From the NCBI RefSeq assembly GCF_900111925.1, contig NZ_FOKA01000001.1:248001-312000 (forward strand): DNA of 64,000 bases. The letters are read 5' to 3'. The notes below the pieces were generated by a model. That model was not told the origin of the DNA. It worked only from the letters and a program-made list of their open reading frames with translations, and ran no database searches. How positions within the stretch are numbered: the stretch's first letter is position 1; each line of letters begins with the position of its first letter. The DNA comes from Cellulomonas marina (GTDB lineage: Bacteria > Actinomycetota > Actinomycetes > Actinomycetales > Cellulomonadaceae). Both the position numbers and the translations under genes were made by a program. This document shows positions 61,713 to 64,000 of the stretch, one piece after another.

Positions 61713-62339
61713 GTGCGACGTCGTCGGGGGTCCGTGCTCGTCGCGGGGGTGGCCCTGCTGACGGCGCTCGCGGTGGTCGTCACGGGGTCGCTGGCGGCGG
61801 TGCGGGTGGCGCAGCCGCCGGGTGGCGACCGCGCCGCCGGCGACGCCGTGGTCGTCGCGGCGCTCGTGCTGCTCGTCGCCGCGGCGGTGGTCCTCGTCGT
61901 GCGGGGCCTGGGGCGGCGGCTCTCGTCGGGCGACGGAGGCGGGGTGACCCGGCCTGCGGGCGCGTCGCGGGACGGCGGGCCGCGACCGGCGGGCGGTCCG
62001 GCTCGGCCGACCCGCGAGCGCGGGCCCGTGGCGGCGCTTCGCGTGACGGCCGGCACCGTGCCAGGGCTCGACGGCCGGTGGCGGCGGGGCCGCGTCGACC
62101 CCTCGCCGGGCTACCTGCGCGTGCTGCCGGTGCGCGGCGCTGCGCTGCGGGGGCACGGGCACCCCGTGACGACGGACGTCGTCGCCGTGCGGCCGACGGG
62201 CCGGACGACGAGCGGGTCGCCGACCCGGGGGGTGCCGCCGGGGCTCGGCGTCCTCGAGGTCCACACCTTCGACGGCGTCCTCGACCTGGCCGTGCCGGTG
62301 GCGGACCTGCCGGGTCTGGTGGAGGCGCTCCAGCCCTGA
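61713..62339 (+). CDS. membrane protein of unknown function
   Basis: The 208-residue protein has two N-terminal membrane helices (about residues 8-30 and 44-65), a Gly/Pro/Arg-rich linker and a C-terminal soluble part with LDGRWRRGRVDPSPGYLRVLPVRG and TFDGVLDLAVPVADLPGLVEALQP. The last part faintly resembles DUF2550-type membrane proteins, but I would not assign it. It is convergent with the HhH-GPD gene, with 9 bases between stops. A -10-like hexamer precedes the GTG by 6 bases. Confidence 0.7.
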   Translation: MRRRRGSVLVAGVALLTALAVVVTGSLAAVRVAQPPGGDRAAGDAVVVAALVLLVAAAVVLVVRGLGRRLSSGDGGGVTRPAGASRDGGPRPAGGPARPTRERGPVAALRVTAGTVPGLDGRWRRGRVDPSPGYLRVLPVRGAALRGHGHPVTTDVVAVRPTGRTTSGSPTRGVPPGLGVLEVHTFDGVLDLAVPVADLPGLVEALQP

Positions 62340-62348
62340 CGCCGGGAC

Positions 62349-62927
62349 TCAGGCGGTGCGGGCCGCCTTGGCCGCCGCCTTCGCCGCCCGCTTCGTCTCG
62401 CGCACCTCGGCGAGGCTGCGCTCGTCGGTGACGTCGGCGATCGAGCGCCGCGACCCCTCCTCGCCGTACGCGCCGGCGGCCTCGCGCCAGCCGGTCGGCT
62501 GCACGCCGCGCTGCTTGCCCAGCAGGGCCAGGAAGATGCGGGCCTTCTGGTCGCCGAAGCCGGGGAGAGCCTTGAGCCGCCGCAGGACGGTCGGGCCGTC
62601 GGGGTCGCCGTCCGTCCACAGCCGCCGCACGTCGCCGTCGTACTCGTCCCGCACCGCGGCCGCCACCGCCTGGATCCGCCCGGCCATGGAGCCGGGGTAG
62701 CGGTGCACGGCCGGCGGCGTCGCGCACAGCGCCGCGAACCTCTCGGGGTCCGCCGCGGCGATGCGCCCGACGTCGAGCCCGCCCATGCGCGCGGCGATGC
62801 GCGCCGGCGCGGCGAAGGCGGACTCCATCGTCACCTGCTGGTCGAGCAGCATCCCGACGAGGAGCGCGAAGGGGTCCTCCTCGAGGAGGCGGTCCGCGTC
62901 GGCGTCGCCGGTCAGCCACAACGTCAT
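62349..62927 (-). CDS. HhH-GPD-type DNA base excision repair protein
   Basis: The 192-residue protein matches the actinobacterial HhH-GPD family (TIGR03252-like). LVGMLLDQQVTMESAFAAPARIAARMG is the helical start and LKALPGFGDQKARIFLALLGKQ is the helix-hairpin-helix with the usual G-x-G and following Lys position; no clear catalytic Asp motif is obvious. It is shorter than AlkA or Nth and lacks the iron-sulfur cluster. A C-terminal Lys/Ala tail ends it. CATCAT lies 6 bases before the ATG. Confidence 0.88.
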   Translation of the reverse strand: MTLWLTGDADADRLLEEDPFALLVGMLLDQQVTMESAFAAPARIAARMGGLDVGRIAAADPERFAALCATPPAVHRYPGSMAGRIQAVAAAVRDEYDGDVRRLWTDGDPDGPTVLRRLKALPGFGDQKARIFLALLGKQRGVQPTGWREAAGAYGEEGSRRSIADVTDERSLAEVRETKRAAKAAAKAARTA

Positions 62928-62933
62928 GGGCTC

Positions 62934-62939
62934 ATGATG
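62934..62939 (-). promoter_or_regulatory. -10-like element before the HhH-GPD gene
   Basis: CATCAT on the minus strand ends 6 bases before the ATG at 62927. Confidence 0.4.
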
Positions 62940-63139
62940 GCGCACTCGGCTGTCGCCGTCGTCCGACGCCGCAGCCCTGTGGAGGAGTGGCCGAGAACCG
63001 GGGCTGGGGACGGCTCGCGAGGCTCTGACCTGCAGGATCACACGATCGAGCGCCTGTCGGACGAGCGCCGGCCGGGCTAGTCTTGCGACACGTGTTCGAG
63101 CGCAGGGCTCGGGCCAGAGGGCCGGCCGGAGGTGCTGAG

Positions 63140-64000
63140 GTGAATGTGTCGGCGGTCGTCCTCGCGCCCACCACGGGCGCGACCGGCAGGTGGGCTGCAG
63201 CATCCCGCAGGTCGCCCGCCGACGGGCCGACCGCCCCCGCCCTCGCCGGTCTCGGCTCGGCGGCGGTCGAGGAGGTGCTGGGTCAGGTCGCGACGGTGCG
63301 CGACCTGCTGGCACAGGTGCGCGCCGCCGCGGCGGCCGGCCGAGGCTGGGAGGGGCAGGCGCGGCAGGCGGTGCTGCTCGCCGTGCAGGGGCTGGAGGGC
63401 GCGGTCCAGGTGTCCCGCGCGGCATGGCTCGCGGCCGAGACGGCGGCCGGCACATCGCGGCGCCCCTCCGACCGCTCTGACGGGGAGATGTGGTCGCGCC
63501 TCTCGGGCACCGGCACGGCCAACGGACGGAAGGCCGTCGCCCAGGCGGAGACCGTGGAGCTGGTGCCGGTGTTCGCGGCCGCTGTGGAGGCCGGCCGGGT
63601 GCCCACGCCCCATCTCGACGAGGTCGCCAAGGTCCTCCCGGGCGCTGCTCCGGCAGTCGTGGCGGAACTGACCTCGCCGCAGGGCCAGGAGGCGCTGGCT
63701 GATCTGGCGGAGCAGCACGATCCGCGCACGTTCGCGCGCCACCTCGCTGCTGCCGTCGCGCGGCTCGACCCCGTCGTGGTGCAGGACCGGTACGAGGCTC
63801 AGCACCGCGACCGCTACCTGCACCTGAGCGACACCGATCGCGGCACCGTGGTCAAGGGCCGGCTCGACGCGCGCGCGGGCGACGCCCTGCGGCGGGCGCT
63901 CGAGCTGGTGGGCGGCGTGCCGGACGAGGAGCGGTCGTCCGAGCAGGTGCGCGCCGACGCGCTGGAGAGCCTCGCCCTCGCCGCCCTCGCCGCGCCGACC
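63140..64000 (+). CDS. DUF222 protein, N-terminal part of an HNH endonuclease-type gene
   Basis: The reading frame starts at GTG 63140 with GGAGGTG 6 bases upstream and stays open to the window end, 287 codons. The product is Ala/Val-rich, with WEGQARQAVLLAVQGLEGAVQVSRAAWLAAETAA, then RKAVAQAETVELVPVFAAAVEAGRVPTPHLDEVAKVL and DRYLHLSDTDRGTVVKGRLDARAGDALRRALE, which match DUF222. That domain usually precedes an HNH nuclease motif beyond the window. Related genes often form large paralogous families in actinobacteria, sometimes as former intein or mobile nucleases. Confidence 0.85.
   Translation, partial: MNVSAVVLAPTTGATGRWAAASRRSPADGPTAPALAGLGSAAVEEVLGQVATVRDLLAQVRAAAAAGRGWEGQARQAVLLAVQGLEGAVQVSRAAWLAAETAAGTSRRPSDRSDGEMWSRLSGTGTANGRKAVAQAETVELVPVFAAAVEAGRVPTPHLDEVAKVLPGAAPAVVAELTSPQGQEALADLAEQHDPRTFARHLAAAVARLDPVVVQDRYEAQHRDRYLHLSDTDRGTVVKGRLDARAGDALRRALELVGGVPDEERSSEQVRADALESLALAALAAPT

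Overview
The window is a stretch of chromosome from a very GC-rich Gram-positive actinobacterium. The paired ClpP1/ClpP2 proteases, a mycothiol-type DsbA/nitroreductase, coenzyme F420 enzymes (an Fgd-like oxidoreductase and CofE), an alkyltransferase-like protein, Eis, a Rv2629-type release factor, CGNR and DUF222/HNH families and the dense GTG-start, GTGA-overlap gene packing all point to Actinomycetota. A Cellulomonas-like member of the Micrococcales is my best guess, but that is inference. I see no phage, insertion sequence, integrase or CRISPR array; the two tRNAs carry no adjacent integrase.

Layout. 1-2352: 3' part of a membrane-anchored GTPase and a MetV-MetF type methylenetetrahydrofolate reductase homologue. 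2450-13653: an accessory catabolic locus. Eight minus-strand genes (CodA-like deaminase, NitT/TauT-type ABC transporter, SDR, FAD oxidase, creatininase-family amidohydrolase, PNPOx-family protein) are mostly joined by 4-base GTGA overlaps. They face a divergent XRE-cupin regulator coupled to a VanB-type reductase, and an AtzB-like amidohydrolase follows. 13759-18681: thioesterases, an NAD(P)-binding/DUF2867 protein, topoisomerase IB and a truncated haemoglobin. 18738-21560: PTS enzyme I facing separate EIIB and EIIA genes. 21588-27709: MscS channel, S9 peptidase, MalQ and a P-loop kinase-like protein. 27781-34582: PepN, DsbA-like protein, a secreted-domain protein, M13 peptidase and RpiB. 34612-39460: BenE, Eis, a GyrI-like protein, an alkyltransferase-like protein and an LLM oxidoreductase. 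39451-41437: cysE, cysK and a cysteine-codon-rich leader peptide. 41814-45308: two secreted or small unknown proteins, an alpha/beta hydrolase, tRNA-Gly, Ppx/GppA and tRNA-Pro. 45482-52008: Vms1/Rv2629-type release factor, trigger factor, ClpP1, ClpP2, ClpX and chorismate mutase, which together form a protein-quality-control block. 52103-57009: a broken DUF2243 gene, an acyl-CoA ligase and ValRS. 57212-64000: SDR, CGNR regulator, EamA exporter, F420 oxidoreductase, CofE, a membrane protein, a HhH-GPD protein and the 5' part of a DUF222 protein.

Four signals go beyond ordinary annotation. First, the 2.4-13.7 kb locus looks like an uncharacterised N-heterocycle uptake-and-degradation system with a palindromic operator. 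Second, cysK is preceded by a 26-residue leader peptide with four Cys codons near its end, followed by hairpins, which suggests cysteine-responsive attenuation. Third, about fifteen genes lack a Shine-Dalgarno sequence but have a -10-like hexamer 6-7 bases before the start codon, as expected of leaderless transcripts. Fourth, at least ten unrelated short tandem arrays with a unit of about 12 bp sit at gene ends, in leaders and in N-terminal coding regions.
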